From assembly GCA_964589725.1 (NCBI GenBank), contig CAZPUJ010000770.1, forward strand, positions 1 to 17,890: 17,890 nt of DNA, written 5' to 3'. This DNA is from CAYSHJ01 sp964589725. Its GTDB lineage: Bacteria; Planctomycetota; Planctomycetia; Planctomycetales; Planctomycetaceae. The translations under genes and the position numbers were made by a program. Shown here piece by piece: positions 6,546 through 13,996 of the stretch; position 1 is the first letter of the stretch, and every line of letters starts with the position of its first letter. The notes beneath the pieces were generated by a model. The model made no database searches and had not been told where the DNA came from. It worked only from the letters and a program-made list of their open reading frames with translations.

Positions 6546-7700
6546 ATGGCGATCTTACCGAAAAACGGGCAGCCGCCAAGGTCCGACGCTCAAGATGTGC
6601 TGTCGGCGGCTCTCGAATACGCCGCGCTCGGCTGGTCAATCATTCCCATCGCGGCTCGAAGTAAGACACCGGCAGTGAAATGGAAACCGTTCCAAACGAA
6701 ATGTGCCGACGAAAGGAGCATCCATGAATGGTTCGACCTGCGGGATGACCTGGGATTGGCCGTGGTGCTCGGCTCGGTTTCCGGCGGGCTGACTTGTCGG
6801 GACTTCGATGATCTGGCGGCATACGCCACTTGGGCGGCTCAGAATCCCGAATTGGCGAAGACGTTGCCCACGGCGAAGACGGCTCGTGGTTATCACGTCT
6901 ACTTTCTCTCGGCCCTCAACCACACGGAGAGATTTGCCGACGGCGAATTGCGCAGCCAAGGTGCCTACGTCGTGCTGCCGCCGAGCCATCATCCTTCGGG
7001 TGTTCAATACCGTTGGACCATCCCGCCGATGTCAGACATTCCACGGCTGGACGATCTGCCGTTCCAACGCACGGAACCTACAGAGAGACAGAGAATGGCC
7101 TCTGTCTCTCTGTCTCTCTGTCTCTCTGTAGGTAGCGACAATGTGGATGCTGTGATTGCTCGTTGCCTTCCGACGAAAGCAGGCGAACGCAACGCCAAGA
7201 TTTTTGAATTGGCGCAGTGTTTGAAGGCCGATCCCGAAGTGAAAAATGCCGGTTCGGCAGTTCTGGAACCGATCGTGAGGCAGTGGCACAAGCAAGCGTT
7301 GCCCGTCATTGGAACGAAGCCGTTCTCCGAGACGCTGGCCGACTTTGAACACGCTTGGGACAGCGTAAAGCTCCCCAAAGGCGTGGACGTCGTTCAAAGG
7401 GTTTGGCAAACGGTGAAGGCGAAAACGTGGCCGACCGAGGCGGAGAAGTACGACAGCTCGGACATGCGCCGGTTGCTCGCTCTGTGTCTGGAACTGCAAC
7501 GCTTCCACGGGCCGGGCCGGAATTTCTTTCTGTCCTGCCGATCGGCTGCGAACGCGCTTGGCCGTGACCACACCGACGTTGCCAAGTGGCTCAAGAAGTT
7601 CGTCCGTGATGGGTTACTCGTGGCCATGCCACAACCCGGACGACGCCAAGCCCACCGTTACCGATACCTCGGTCCAAGTTGGAATGAGCGTCACGAATGA
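6546..7700 (+). CDS. PrimPol-type DNA primase/polymerase with C-terminal winged helix
   Basis: This 384-residue protein begins at ATG 6546, with AAGGA 9 nt upstream. Residues about 18-165 are a bifunctional DNA primase/polymerase (Prim-Pol, archaeo-eukaryotic primase) domain: YAALGWSIIPIAARSKTPAV (25-44), LGLAVVLGSVSGGL (69-82), the metal-binding DxD at D86/D88 (CRDFDD), and H117 in RGYHVYF. A Ser/Leu-rich low-complexity linker follows (about 178-195), encoded by a striking DNA hairpin. The C-terminus (about 309-380) looks like a winged helix (FFLSCRSAANALG, DVAKWLKKFVRDG). There is no helicase domain, unlike many phage or plasmid primases of this class. The likely role is priming replication of the excised element, perhaps together with the upstream ParB/TopoVI-A-like protein. 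The family call is firm; the role is inferred. Confidence 0.85.
   Translation: MAILPKNGQPPRSDAQDVLSAALEYAALGWSIIPIAARSKTPAVKWKPFQTKCADERSIHEWFDLRDDLGLAVVLGSVSGGLTCRDFDDLAAYATWAAQNPELAKTLPTAKTARGYHVYFLSALNHTERFADGELRSQGAYVVLPPSHHPSGVQYRWTIPPMSDIPRLDDLPFQRTEPTERQRMASVSLSLCLSVGSDNVDAVIARCLPTKAGERNAKIFELAQCLKADPEVKNAGSAVLEPIVRQWHKQALPVIGTKPFSETLADFEHAWDSVKLPKGVDVVQRVWQTVKAKTWPTEAEKYDSSDMRRLLALCLELQRFHGPGRNFFLSCRSAANALGRDHTDVAKWLKKFVRDGLLVAMPQPGRRQAHRYRYLGPSWNERHE
7076..7133. repeat. Perfect 19-bp inverted repeat with 8-bp microsatellite inside the primase gene
   Basis: ACCTACAGAGAGACAGAGA (7076-7094) and its exact reverse complement (7115-7133) flank a 20-nt loop. The right half is also a tandem repeat of TCTGTCTC (7101-7130, about 3.75 copies). 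It encodes the low-complexity TERQRMASVSLSLCLSV linker between the PrimPol domain and the C-terminal part. Its length is compatible with the open frame, but slippage by one 8-bp unit would shift the frame. Confidence 0.9.
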
Positions 7701-7749
7701 CCGCCGCATCCGTCAGCGAAATGACATTACGAATTCTCTCACAAGGGCG

Positions 7750-7786
7750 TTGACGCTCACCGCCGATATCTGTAGTAGTACCTACA
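7750..7786 (+). promoter_or_regulatory. Possible promoter and TGTAG-N6-CTACA operator before the small HTH gene
   Basis: TTGACG (7750-7755) is a good -35 element. A 17-bp spacer leads to TAGTAG (7773-7778), a weak -10. An inverted repeat TGTAG-TAGTAC-CTACA (7771-7786) overlaps this -10 and ends 2 nt before the ATG at 7789. No Shine-Dalgarno sequence is visible. Together these suggest a leaderless, possibly autorepressed transcript, but it is a pattern-based guess. Confidence 0.3.
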
Positions 7787-7788
7787 TC

Positions 7789-8007
7789 ATGGCCACAAAA
7801 CGCAAGACACCGGCAACCTTGACTGAAACACTCCGGCAAGCCATCGCCGACAGCGGTTTGCCGTTTTTGGAACTGGAGCGGCAAACCGGAGTCATCCGGC
7901 AAAGTTTGATGAAGTTCGCCCGCAGCGAGCAAACTCTGATGCTCGACGCGGCCGACAAGTTGGCGGAGTTCTTTGACCTAGAATTGGTCGAACGAAAAGG
8001 GAAATGA
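7789..8007 (+). CDS. Small helix-turn-helix (XRE-like) protein
   Basis: This 72-residue protein has a Cro/C1-like HTH: TLTETLRQAIADSGLPFLEL (10-29), RQTGVIRQSLMKFARSEQTL (31-50) and MLDAADKLAEFFDLELV (51-67). That is the usual helix order for XRE regulators, although it stops right after the fourth helix. I start it at ATG 7789, where the domain begins. The frame is open further upstream, but that part overlaps the primase gene end and reads like non-coding sequence. No ribosome binding site is evident. Its end overlaps the integrase start (ATGA, 8004-8007), so the two are probably co-translated. It is likely a local regulator of integrase expression. The inverted repeat just upstream could be its binding site. 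Confidence 0.75.
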   Translation: MATKRKTPATLTETLRQAIADSGLPFLELERQTGVIRQSLMKFARSEQTLMLDAADKLAEFFDLELVERKGK

Positions 8008-9776
8008 CGATGGGAACCGTCTTCAAACGAACTGCGACGAAACCGCTGCCGATTGGGGCGGAGTTCTATGTCCGCAAGGGGCAACGGTTCGCCAAGTGGC
8101 AGGACGCGAAAGGGCGGACGCGGACGGCGGCAGTGACCGTGCCGATCGAAGGGACGTTCGCCAGTCAGGAACGCATCACGGTCGAGACTCCGACCTACTT
8201 CGCCGACTATCGCGACGGAAGCGGGCGTCTTCGGCGGGTCGCCACGGGCTGTCGGGACGAATCGGCGGCGCGAGCGGTATTGGCCGAACTGGAAAAGCGG
8301 GCGGACAAGGTGCGGGCCGGCATCATCACGAAATCCGAAGACACGATGACCGTGCATCAGCACTCGCCGCTGCCCGAGCACTTGGCCGAATACATCGCCG
8401 CGTTGAAAGCGGCCGGACGAGCGGAGTCTCACGTCACCGGAACCGAGCGGCTGATTCAACGAGTCACCGACGAAGTGGGTTTTCGTCGGCTGTCGGACAT
8501 TCGCGCCGATGCGGTCGAACGCTGGCTGGCTCAACAGGCAAAGGCACAACCGGACAAGACCGCGATGGGAGCGCGGACTCGCAATTCCTATTTGGTCGCG
8601 CTGCGAAGTTTTTGCAACTGGTGCGTTGAGCGTGACCGGCTGCCGTTCAATCCGTTGGCGAAACTCGACCGAGCCGACGAACGCTCCGACCGTCGCCGAC
8701 AACGTCGAGCACTGACCGAGGCCGAGTTGTCCCGCTTGCTTGTGACGGCTCGCCTGCGACCGCTGGCGGAGTACGGACGCGAAACAGAGTCGAAGCCAGA
8801 CAGCGAATCTGAACGCGGCAAACGCGAACGTCGAGCGTCCTGGACGTACAAACCGTTGACGCTCGACGAACTCCCCGCCGCTGTCGCTCGTGCCCGCGAA
8901 CGATTGAAAGACAGTCCGGAGTTCATCGCTCAACAGGAACGGCTCGGCCGAGAGCGGGAATTGATCTATAAGCTGGCCGTCACGACTGGGCTGCGAAAGA
9001 GCGAACTCGCTTCGTTGACCATCGGACAACTCGACCTCGACGACGACTTCCCGCACGTCCGATTGAACGCGGCTGCCGAGAAAAACCGCCAAGGCAATTC
9101 GATCCCGCTTCGCCAAGACGTGGCCGACGAACTGCGGCAGTGGGTGTCGAAAATCGGGGGCCGCACGCAACGCAACACGCTGTCGATGATTGAGCGGGGG
9201 GAGTCCGACAACTCGGCGGCGGCGAAGTTGTTCAACGTCCCCGATGACCTGTCCAAAGTGTTCAACCGTGACCGCGCCGTGGCCGGCATCGCCAAAAAAG
9301 ACGACCGCGGCCGGACGGTGGACGTTCACGCATTGCGGCACACGTTCGGCACGATGTTGAGCAAGGCCGGAGCCTCGCCGCGAGTCGCTCAACCCGCGAT
9401 GCGCCATTCGAGTTTGGAACTCACGATGAACGTCTACACCGACCCGCGTTTGCTCGACGTGCAAGGGGCGGTTGAATCGTTGCCAGAGTTTTCCGTCACC
9501 AACGAACCGCAAGCGAACCGCCATCGTATTGCGGCCGGTGGCGAGAATCTCTCGCCGTCTGCCGTGGCAGTTCTGGTGGCAGTTCCGACTGACTTTTCGA
9601 GTGTTTTGCAGTCAACGCCTGTCACCCTGAACGCATTTTCGACGGAAACGAACTCGTTGCCAGAAATGAAGAAAACTCCGAGAGAAACCGCATTTTCCCG
9701 GAGTTTTGCAGAGCGCGCCCGGAGGGAGTCGAACCCCCAACCTTCGGATCCGAAGTCCGACGCTCTATCCAATTGA
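8004..9776 (+). CDS. Tyrosine recombinase / site-specific integrase ending inside tRNA-Arg
   Basis: This 590-residue phage-type integrase has an N-terminal arm-binding-like part with repeated basic and aromatic strands (about 15-95), a SAM-like core-binding domain (about 118-225) and a catalytic domain. All expected catalytic residues are seen: R331 (TTGLRKSEL), K360 (AAEKNRQGNSIPL), H442/R445 (HALRHTFGTML), H468 (MRHSSLELT) and the nucleophile Y478 (MNVYTDPRLL). A charged insert lies at about 250-310. Past residue 490 the tail is unusual: it reads through a symmetrical terminator (9672-9707) and then antisense through tRNA-Arg, giving RARRESNPQPSDPKSDALSN and a TGA within the tRNA. The start overlaps the upstream stop. 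ATG 8010 has better Shine-Dalgarno spacing (AGGGA, 7 nt) and may be the true start. It catalyses element integration and excision at the tRNA. Confidence 0.93.
   Translation: MTMGTVFKRTATKPLPIGAEFYVRKGQRFAKWQDAKGRTRTAAVTVPIEGTFASQERITVETPTYFADYRDGSGRLRRVATGCRDESAARAVLAELEKRADKVRAGIITKSEDTMTVHQHSPLPEHLAEYIAALKAAGRAESHVTGTERLIQRVTDEVGFRRLSDIRADAVERWLAQQAKAQPDKTAMGARTRNSYLVALRSFCNWCVERDRLPFNPLAKLDRADERSDRRRQRRALTEAELSRLLVTARLRPLAEYGRETESKPDSESERGKRERRASWTYKPLTLDELPAAVARARERLKDSPEFIAQQERLGRERELIYKLAVTTGLRKSELASLTIGQLDLDDDFPHVRLNAAAEKNRQGNSIPLRQDVADELRQWVSKIGGRTQRNTLSMIERGESDNSAAAKLFNVPDDLSKVFNRDRAVAGIAKKDDRGRTVDVHALRHTFGTMLSKAGASPRVAQPAMRHSSLELTMNVYTDPRLLDVQGAVESLPEFSVTNEPQANRHRIAAGGENLSPSAVAVLVAVPTDFSSVLQSTPVTLNAFSTETNSLPEMKKTPRETAFSRSFAERARRESNPQPSDPKSDALSN
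9672..9707 (-). terminator. Symmetrical intrinsic terminator downstream of tRNA-Arg, inside the integrase frame
   Basis: AAAACTCCG (9672-9680) and CGGAGTTTT (9699-9707) are perfect 9-bp arms with an 18-nt loop and T-runs on both strands. It starts 7 nt past the tRNA 3' end, so it probably terminates the tRNA transcript. It could also stop the integrase mRNA before its open reading frame ends. Confidence 0.55.
9714..9776. other. Presumed attachment-site (att) end of the element in the tRNA 3' part
   Basis: The integrase frame extends from the element into the 3' three-quarters of tRNA-Arg and stops there. Tyrosine integrases of this layout recombine within the tRNA anticodon or T-arm region, leaving one intact tRNA. 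The exact crossover cannot be placed because the second att copy is not visible in this window. Confidence 0.5.
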
Positions 9777-9787
9777 GCTACGGGCGC
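9714..9787 (-). tRNA. tRNA-Arg, anticodon TCG
   Basis: The cloverleaf folds completely: acceptor GCGCCCG/CGGGCGC, D-stem GCTC/GAGC with loop AATTGGATA, anticodon stem TCGGA/TCCGA with loop CTTCGGA (anticodon TCG, reading CGA), variable AGGTT, T-stem GGGGG/CCCTC (one G-T pair) with loop TTCGACT, and discriminator G. The length is 74 nt and CCA is not encoded. The gene is intact despite being the element attachment site, because the element lies on its 3' side. Confidence 0.96.
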
Positions 9788-9913
9788 GAAGAAAAAACGA
9801 TCTGAACTGGTCGAACCACGCGAGGCGAGAAGTTACTGAAACGGTGATATCGAAGCAATCAATGGGAACAGTTCGCTGGTGATGCCTCAGTTCTTCGTGT
9901 GACAAACCACTGG

Positions 9914-10984
9914 CTACAATGGCGCGGCGATTTTCAGCGATTCTCCTAGCTTTCGCAGAGCGTCGGCGTGGTCACGATGAATCGGAATACCGTCGACGCT
10001 CCAGCGTTCGGCGCGTTCCCATTCCAGCTCGCCGGGGAGGCGGACTTTGTCAAAGCCTTCGGCCGGCGCAAGGCCACGAATCTCGGTCGACGCCGCGCCG
10101 AGTTCGGTATGAAACTTTTCAAGGTCGCCGAATTTCACCGGGTCGATCGCGTAGAAGAAATGTTCCGAACCTTCGAGGTGTGGATCACGCTTCTTGCGAA
10201 TCGGCATCTTGCGACTGACGAGCGGTCCGGCCAATAGGGAACACTGAAATGCCAGGCCAAATCCGCGAGCTCCGGCGGCTGGCAACAGCGTTTTCGCCGC
10301 GTGAGGATCGGTGGTCGCGTTGCCGTGGATGTCCAAGGCCCAGCCGTTGGGTAGAGGCAGGCCGTACAGCTTGCGTGTTTCGACTTTTCCCCACGACGCC
10401 TCGGCACACGCCATGTCCAAGACGAACGGTGCGCCGGTGCGGCTGGGCGAGCCCCAAGCGAACGCGTTATTGGCAACGGCCGGTTGTCGGCTGCCGTATG
10501 CGGCCACTGTCGCGCCCGCCGTGTTCGTGGTGCAGTAGCCGATACAATTTTCGCGAATCGCCATCAACACGTAGGCCGAAGCCGCTCCAAGATGCTGACC
10601 GCGTGTCACCGCGACCGTGCCGGTACCGATCTCCTTCGCCTTCTTGATGGCCAGTTGCATGGCCTTCGTGGCCGCGACGTGGCCCATGCCCATATTGCCG
10701 TCGATGACAGCCATCGCGGGCGTCTCGGTCACGGTCACGGTGCTGGCCCGCGGGTCGATGTTCCCGTCGTTCATCGCCTGAATGTATCGCGGCAACGCTC
10801 GGCTGCCGTGCGAGTGAATGCCGCGCAGGTCGGTCTCGACCAGCCGGTCCGCGACCATCTCAGCCTCGACCGCGAACATCCCTTTCTTCACCAGGACTTT
10901 GACGATCCAGTCGCGCAGCGACTGAGCTGGCACGATCACTTCTTGAGAGGTGTCGCGAGGAATGTCAGGCGTGATGGCGGTCAT
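9914..10984 (-). CDS. Type-2 malate/lactate dehydrogenase family (Ldh_2) oxidoreductase
   Basis: This 356-residue protein has the signature of the NAD(P)-dependent Ldh_2 family (malate, L-lactate, ureidoglycolate, sulfolactate or diketogulonate reductases): ETDLRGIHSHGSRALPRY (50-67) with the conserved RGxxSHG histidine, GMGHVAATKAMQLAI (99-113), TRGQHLGAASAYV and TTNTAGATVAAYG. The length is typical. The start at ATG 10984 has AAGGA 6 nt upstream. It lies 49 bp after the flavoprotein gene on the same strand and is probably co-transcribed. The family oxidises or reduces 2-hydroxy/2-keto acids in the cytosol. The actual substrate cannot be read from the sequence. The neighbouring SolA-like enzyme and ACS-type transporter suggest a small-molecule catabolic unit. 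Confidence 0.9.
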   Translation of the reverse strand: MTAITPDIPRDTSQEVIVPAQSLRDWIVKVLVKKGMFAVEAEMVADRLVETDLRGIHSHGSRALPRYIQAMNDGNIDPRASTVTVTETPAMAVIDGNMGMGHVAATKAMQLAIKKAKEIGTGTVAVTRGQHLGAASAYVLMAIRENCIGYCTTNTAGATVAAYGSRQPAVANNAFAWGSPSRTGAPFVLDMACAEASWGKVETRKLYGLPLPNGWALDIHGNATTDPHAAKTLLPAAGARGFGLAFQCSLLAGPLVSRKMPIRKKRDPHLEGSEHFFYAIDPVKFGDLEKFHTELGAASTEIRGLAPAEGFDKVRLPGELEWERAERWSVDGIPIHRDHADALRKLGESLKIAAPL

Positions 10985-11033
10985 GAGGAATCCTTGTGGT
11001 TCTATCGAGGAAGTCGATCACGAATGGCAAGCA

Positions 11034-12212
11034 TTATGGTCCGTCAGTCCGAGCCAAGCGATCCAGACTCAAAAAGCCAATGGGGAGATTGGTGGTTCCG
11101 TCCGTTGCGAGGTCGGCCAGTGCCTCGCCGAGAACGGAAGTGAATTTGAAGCCGTGACCGGAGAAGCCGCAACCGAGCACCACGTTGAGCAATTCCGGAT
11201 GCCTGTCGACCACGAAGTGCCGGTCGGGCGTGATGGTGTACATACAGACGGAATGCCGAGCCGGAAGCGGGCGGACGCCGGGAAGGCATGATTTTAAGAA
11301 GTTCGTGATCGGCAAGATGTCGGCGTCGTGGCAGTTGCGATCAACGGCGAGCGGATCATCGACAACCGCACCGCCAGTGTGCTCGGCCACTTTGAGTACT
11401 TGGCCGTCAAGCGAGGGGAAACCATAAAAAGCTCGATGCGTTGCGGCTGGCCGGGAAGCCTGTTCCACAAATGGCATCTCGAAATAATACGTCGGCATGC
11501 CGGATTCGAGCCCATATTCCGGTGTGCTGGCCTTATGCCAGAAGATCGGTTTTCGGAGCACCTGCAATGGCAGCCTGAGCTCCGATAGCACGGAAGTCGC
11601 CCACGCTCCAGCGGTGATGATCAGCGACGCGGCGACAAACTCTTGACTGGCCGTGCGCACACGGACTTCGCGGCCGGTAGACGACCACTCGATGACTGGA
11701 TCGTCGAGATGCAATGTCGCGCCGTCAGCGACCGCTCGGTCGAGATGCGTGCGCACGCAATCCTCGACTTTCAAGAATCCGGCATCTGGTTCGAACACGA
11801 CGTCGAAATCAGACGGCACGCGGAAGCCGGGCCAGCGGTGTTGAGCGGTGACCGGCGACAAGTCTTCGATGGTCAGGCCGTGTCGTCGCGCGGCGAGCCG
11901 CGCGCCGGAGATCGCCTCGCCGTCCGCCGGCCCCGCGAGCATCAAGCCGCAACGCCAGAACAATTGACAGCGCGACTCGGTTTCGAGATCGGCCCACAAG
12001 TCATAAGCGCGGAGCAACAGCGGCACGTAGTCGGGATGCTCGAAGTACGCCTTGCGAATGATCCGCGTTTCGCCGTGCGAGCTGCCTCGGTCGTGAGCTA
12101 CTCCAAAGCGGTCGATGCCGAGGACTCGCAAGCCGCGCCGCGCGAGATGATACAACGCTCCGCTGCCGAAACCGCCGACTCCCAGCACGATCGCGTCAAA
12201 CAGGTCGGCCAT
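11034..12212 (-). CDS. FAD-dependent amine oxidase, sarcosine/N-methyltryptophan oxidase family
   Basis: This 392-residue flavoprotein begins with a Rossmann dinucleotide motif, DAIVLGVGGFGSGALYHLA (6-24), then GIDRF and the family signature DRGSSHGETRIIRKAYFEHP (41-60). Near the C-terminus SVCMYTITPDRHFVVDRHPE includes C323, equivalent to the cysteine that binds FAD covalently in monomeric sarcosine oxidase and SolA. GCGFSGHGFKFTSVLGEALA follows. These enzymes oxidatively demethylate secondary amino acids such as sarcosine or N-methyl-L-tryptophan, giving formaldehyde and H2O2. The ATG at 12212 has GGAG about 10 nt upstream. It is the first gene of a leftward pair with the Ldh_2 gene and divergent from the MFS gene, sharing the 12213-12421 intergenic region. 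Substrate is unassigned. Confidence 0.9.
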   Translation of the reverse strand: MADLFDAIVLGVGGFGSGALYHLARRGLRVLGIDRFGVAHDRGSSHGETRIIRKAYFEHPDYVPLLLRAYDLWADLETESRCQLFWRCGLMLAGPADGEAISGARLAARRHGLTIEDLSPVTAQHRWPGFRVPSDFDVVFEPDAGFLKVEDCVRTHLDRAVADGATLHLDDPVIEWSSTGREVRVRTASQEFVAASLIITAGAWATSVLSELRLPLQVLRKPIFWHKASTPEYGLESGMPTYYFEMPFVEQASRPAATHRAFYGFPSLDGQVLKVAEHTGGAVVDDPLAVDRNCHDADILPITNFLKSCLPGVRPLPARHSVCMYTITPDRHFVVDRHPELLNVVLGCGFSGHGFKFTSVLGEALADLATDGTTNLPIGFLSLDRLARTDGP

Positions 12213-12421
12213 GCCGGATCAGCTCCATCACAGACTCCGCGTTCCGGAACGAACAAGACGCCACCTTGGCAACGTCGAAGACAGACGGTGATCGCATAAC
12301 GTGGCGGATTCTAACCGGCCGCTTCACCGACGCCAGCGCGTTTGCGATTGCGCGCGTGATGCCGTATGACGACGGCCATCGCCCCAATTTCAATTGATCA
12401 AATCCCCGATGAGGCCCGCGA

Positions 12422-13693
12422 ATGAGCATTCCGCCGCCAGAGGATCAGCCGTTATCGCCCCGCCGACTGTTTGCGGTGTGCGCGATTTTGCTGTCAGCAA
12501 CGCTGGTCAATTACGCCTGTCGGACAGCGTTTAATCAGAACTCGCAACAGATTCAAACGGCGTTTCAGACGGACGAAGCCGGTTACGGGCTTATCGAAGG
12601 CCGCTTTGGTTTGGGTTTCGCGTGCGGGGGTTTGCTGTTTGGCTATTTGGCCGACAAGCTCAACGTGAGATGGTTGTATCCGGCGCTTGTGTTGGCGTGG
12701 TCGGTCGCGGGCGCCTCATCGGCGTGGGTCGAGAGTCTGTTCGGGCTGGGCGTCAGCCGGTTTCTATTGGGCCTGTTCGAGGCGGGCCACTGGCCATGCG
12801 CGTTGCGAACGACTCAAAGATTTTTCAAGCCGGCGCAACGCACTTGGGGAAACAGCCTGCTGCAAAGCGGCGCGGCGTTGGGAGCGATTCTGACTCCGCT
12901 GCTGATTGCCGTCGTGCATCGAACCGATCCCGAACAATGGCGACGGTCATTTGAAATCACGGGCCTGCTGAGCCTGCCGTGGGTCGCGGCGTGGTGGTTG
13001 TTTGTGAAGGATTCCGATTTGCGTCGGCCGGTCATCGCGACGGATGAAACGGCGGCCGGAGCGGGAACGGAATTGGCGCGAGACGACCAGCATTCGTGGT
13101 GGGACTTGATGGCCTCACGTCGGTGGTGGGTGTTAGTGGCGACGACAATTTCGATCAACACGACATGGCATTTTATTCGCGTTTGGCTGCCGGGAACTTT
13201 GGAGAAGCAGCACGGCTACGAGCACGAATTCGTACAGTACTTCATGTCGGGGTATTACTCGGCGACATTTGTGGGCAGCCTTGCCGTGGGCTGGGGTGTG
13301 AGCTGGCTGGTGCAACGCCGCTGGAACGTCCATCGGGCACGGATGGCGGTTTTCGGATTGTGTTCGCTATTGGTGACGTGGCTCGTGCCGACGGCATTCT
13401 TTGAGCCAGGTCGCGTCTACCTGGCAAGCTGGCTGGTCATCGGCGTCGGCGCATTGGGAGTGTTCCCGCTGTACTATTCGCTGAACCAAGAGTTGTCGGC
13501 GTCGCATCAAGGCCGAGTCAGCGGCGTGTTGGGATTTTCCTCGTGGTTGGTTCAGTTCCTCGTGCATCCCGCAGTCGGGCGAGCATTCACAAATAAGCCG
13601 GACGCGCGGGCGTACTTGTTTGCGGTGATTGGAGTCCTGCCGTTGTTCGCGTGGGTGCTGCTGGTCGCGTTTTGGAGGAAACGGGAATCGTGA
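12422..13693 (+). CDS. MFS transporter, ACS (anion:cation symporter)-like family
   Basis: This 423-residue protein has about 12 hydrophobic segments in the 6+6 major-facilitator pattern, with a central hydrophilic loop at about 200-225 (DSDLRRPVIATDETAAGAG). Features include the N-terminal start of TM1 with a basic lead (SPRRLFAVCAILLSATLVNY), FGYLADKLNVRWL (the A-like motif in loop 2-3), SRFLLGLFEAGHWPCALR (as in ACS/GPH-type sugar-acid carriers) and an internal SVAGASSAWVESLFGLGVSR segment. Members of this group import organic anions such as hexuronates, galactonate, tartrate or allantoate. The ATG at 12422 follows GAGG. It is divergent from the SolA-like/Ldh_2 pair, suggesting import of their substrate, which is inference. 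Its stop overlaps the next gene (GTGA, 13690-13693). Confidence 0.88.
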   Translation: MSIPPPEDQPLSPRRLFAVCAILLSATLVNYACRTAFNQNSQQIQTAFQTDEAGYGLIEGRFGLGFACGGLLFGYLADKLNVRWLYPALVLAWSVAGASSAWVESLFGLGVSRFLLGLFEAGHWPCALRTTQRFFKPAQRTWGNSLLQSGAALGAILTPLLIAVVHRTDPEQWRRSFEITGLLSLPWVAAWWLFVKDSDLRRPVIATDETAAGAGTELARDDQHSWWDLMASRRWWVLVATTISINTTWHFIRVWLPGTLEKQHGYEHEFVQYFMSGYYSATFVGSLAVGWGVSWLVQRRWNVHRARMAVFGLCSLLVTWLVPTAFFEPGRVYLASWLVIGVGALGVFPLYYSLNQELSASHQGRVSGVLGFSSWLVQFLVHPAVGRAFTNKPDARAYLFAVIGVLPLFAWVLLVAFWRKRES

Positions 13694-13914
13694 GCCGTCA
13701 GAAACGAAAGCGACGACACCGCGGTACGGTGCCTGAAGCGTTGTACGTATGCGACGTCTGTGGCGAGGAGATCGTCGTCCCGGTCGACCTGTCGGCCGGA
13801 ACGTCGCAGCAGTACGTCGAGGACTGTCCGGTCTGTTGCCATCCGCAGGTGATTCGGGTGGAGTTCGACCAGGACGGAGAGATGCGCGTCTGGGCCGAGC
13901 GAGAGTACGATTGA
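13690..13914 (+). CDS. CPXCG-type cysteine-rich zinc-ribbon protein
   Basis: This small protein (74 residues) starts at GTG 13690, overlapping the stop of the transporter, with GGAGGA upstream. After a basic tail (SRQKRKRRHRGTVPE) it has two CxxC pairs: YVCDVCGEEI (19-28) and DCPVCCHPQVI (45-55). These probably coordinate one zinc. The spacing and the GTSQQYVEDCPVCC stretch match the small CPXCG cysteine-rich family, of unknown function. The C-terminus is acidic (DQDGEMRVWAEREYD). Coupling to the transporter suggests co-expression, not necessarily shared function. Confidence 0.85.
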   Translation: MSRQKRKRRHRGTVPEALYVCDVCGEEIVVPVDLSAGTSQQYVEDCPVCCHPQVIRVEFDQDGEMRVWAEREYD

Positions 13915-13996
13915 GCTGACGCGTGCGGCATCGCTCCACATCGGCGAGCCGCCTTGCCGAGCAAAGAGTTGGAGAATCTTCAGAGACTCAGAAAAT

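Larger units (their letters stand above)
4719..9787 (+). mobile_element. tRNA-Arg-associated integrative element, core replication/integration module
   Basis: Five co-directional genes encode an AlpA/Xis-like HTH, a ParB/TopoVI-A-like protein, PrimPol, a small HTH protein and a tyrosine integrase. They end inside tRNA-Arg, the usual arrangement for an integrated plasmid-like or satellite-like element. The right boundary is the tRNA. I looked for a second copy of the tRNA 3' end (for example GGAGGGAGTCGAACCC) in 1-4718 and saw none. The left boundary is therefore unknown, and the span given covers only the recognisable core. No conjugation, capsid or terminase genes are visible. Confidence 0.72.

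Noticed and set aside
7558..7788. N-terminal extension of the small HTH protein back into the primase gene
   Set aside because: The extension reads out of frame through a clear primase C-terminus; the HTH domain begins at the 7789 ATG.
7782..9524. Long 580-codon open frame on the minus strand opposite the integrase
   Set aside because: It is the antisense of a clear integrase with all catalytic residues; the translation is Arg/Val-rich with no recognisable motifs, a GC-rich codon-bias shadow.
12196..12429. 77-codon minus-strand frame upstream of the SolA-like gene
   Set aside because: It overlaps the starts of both flanking genes, has no domain, and lies mostly in the divergent promoter region.
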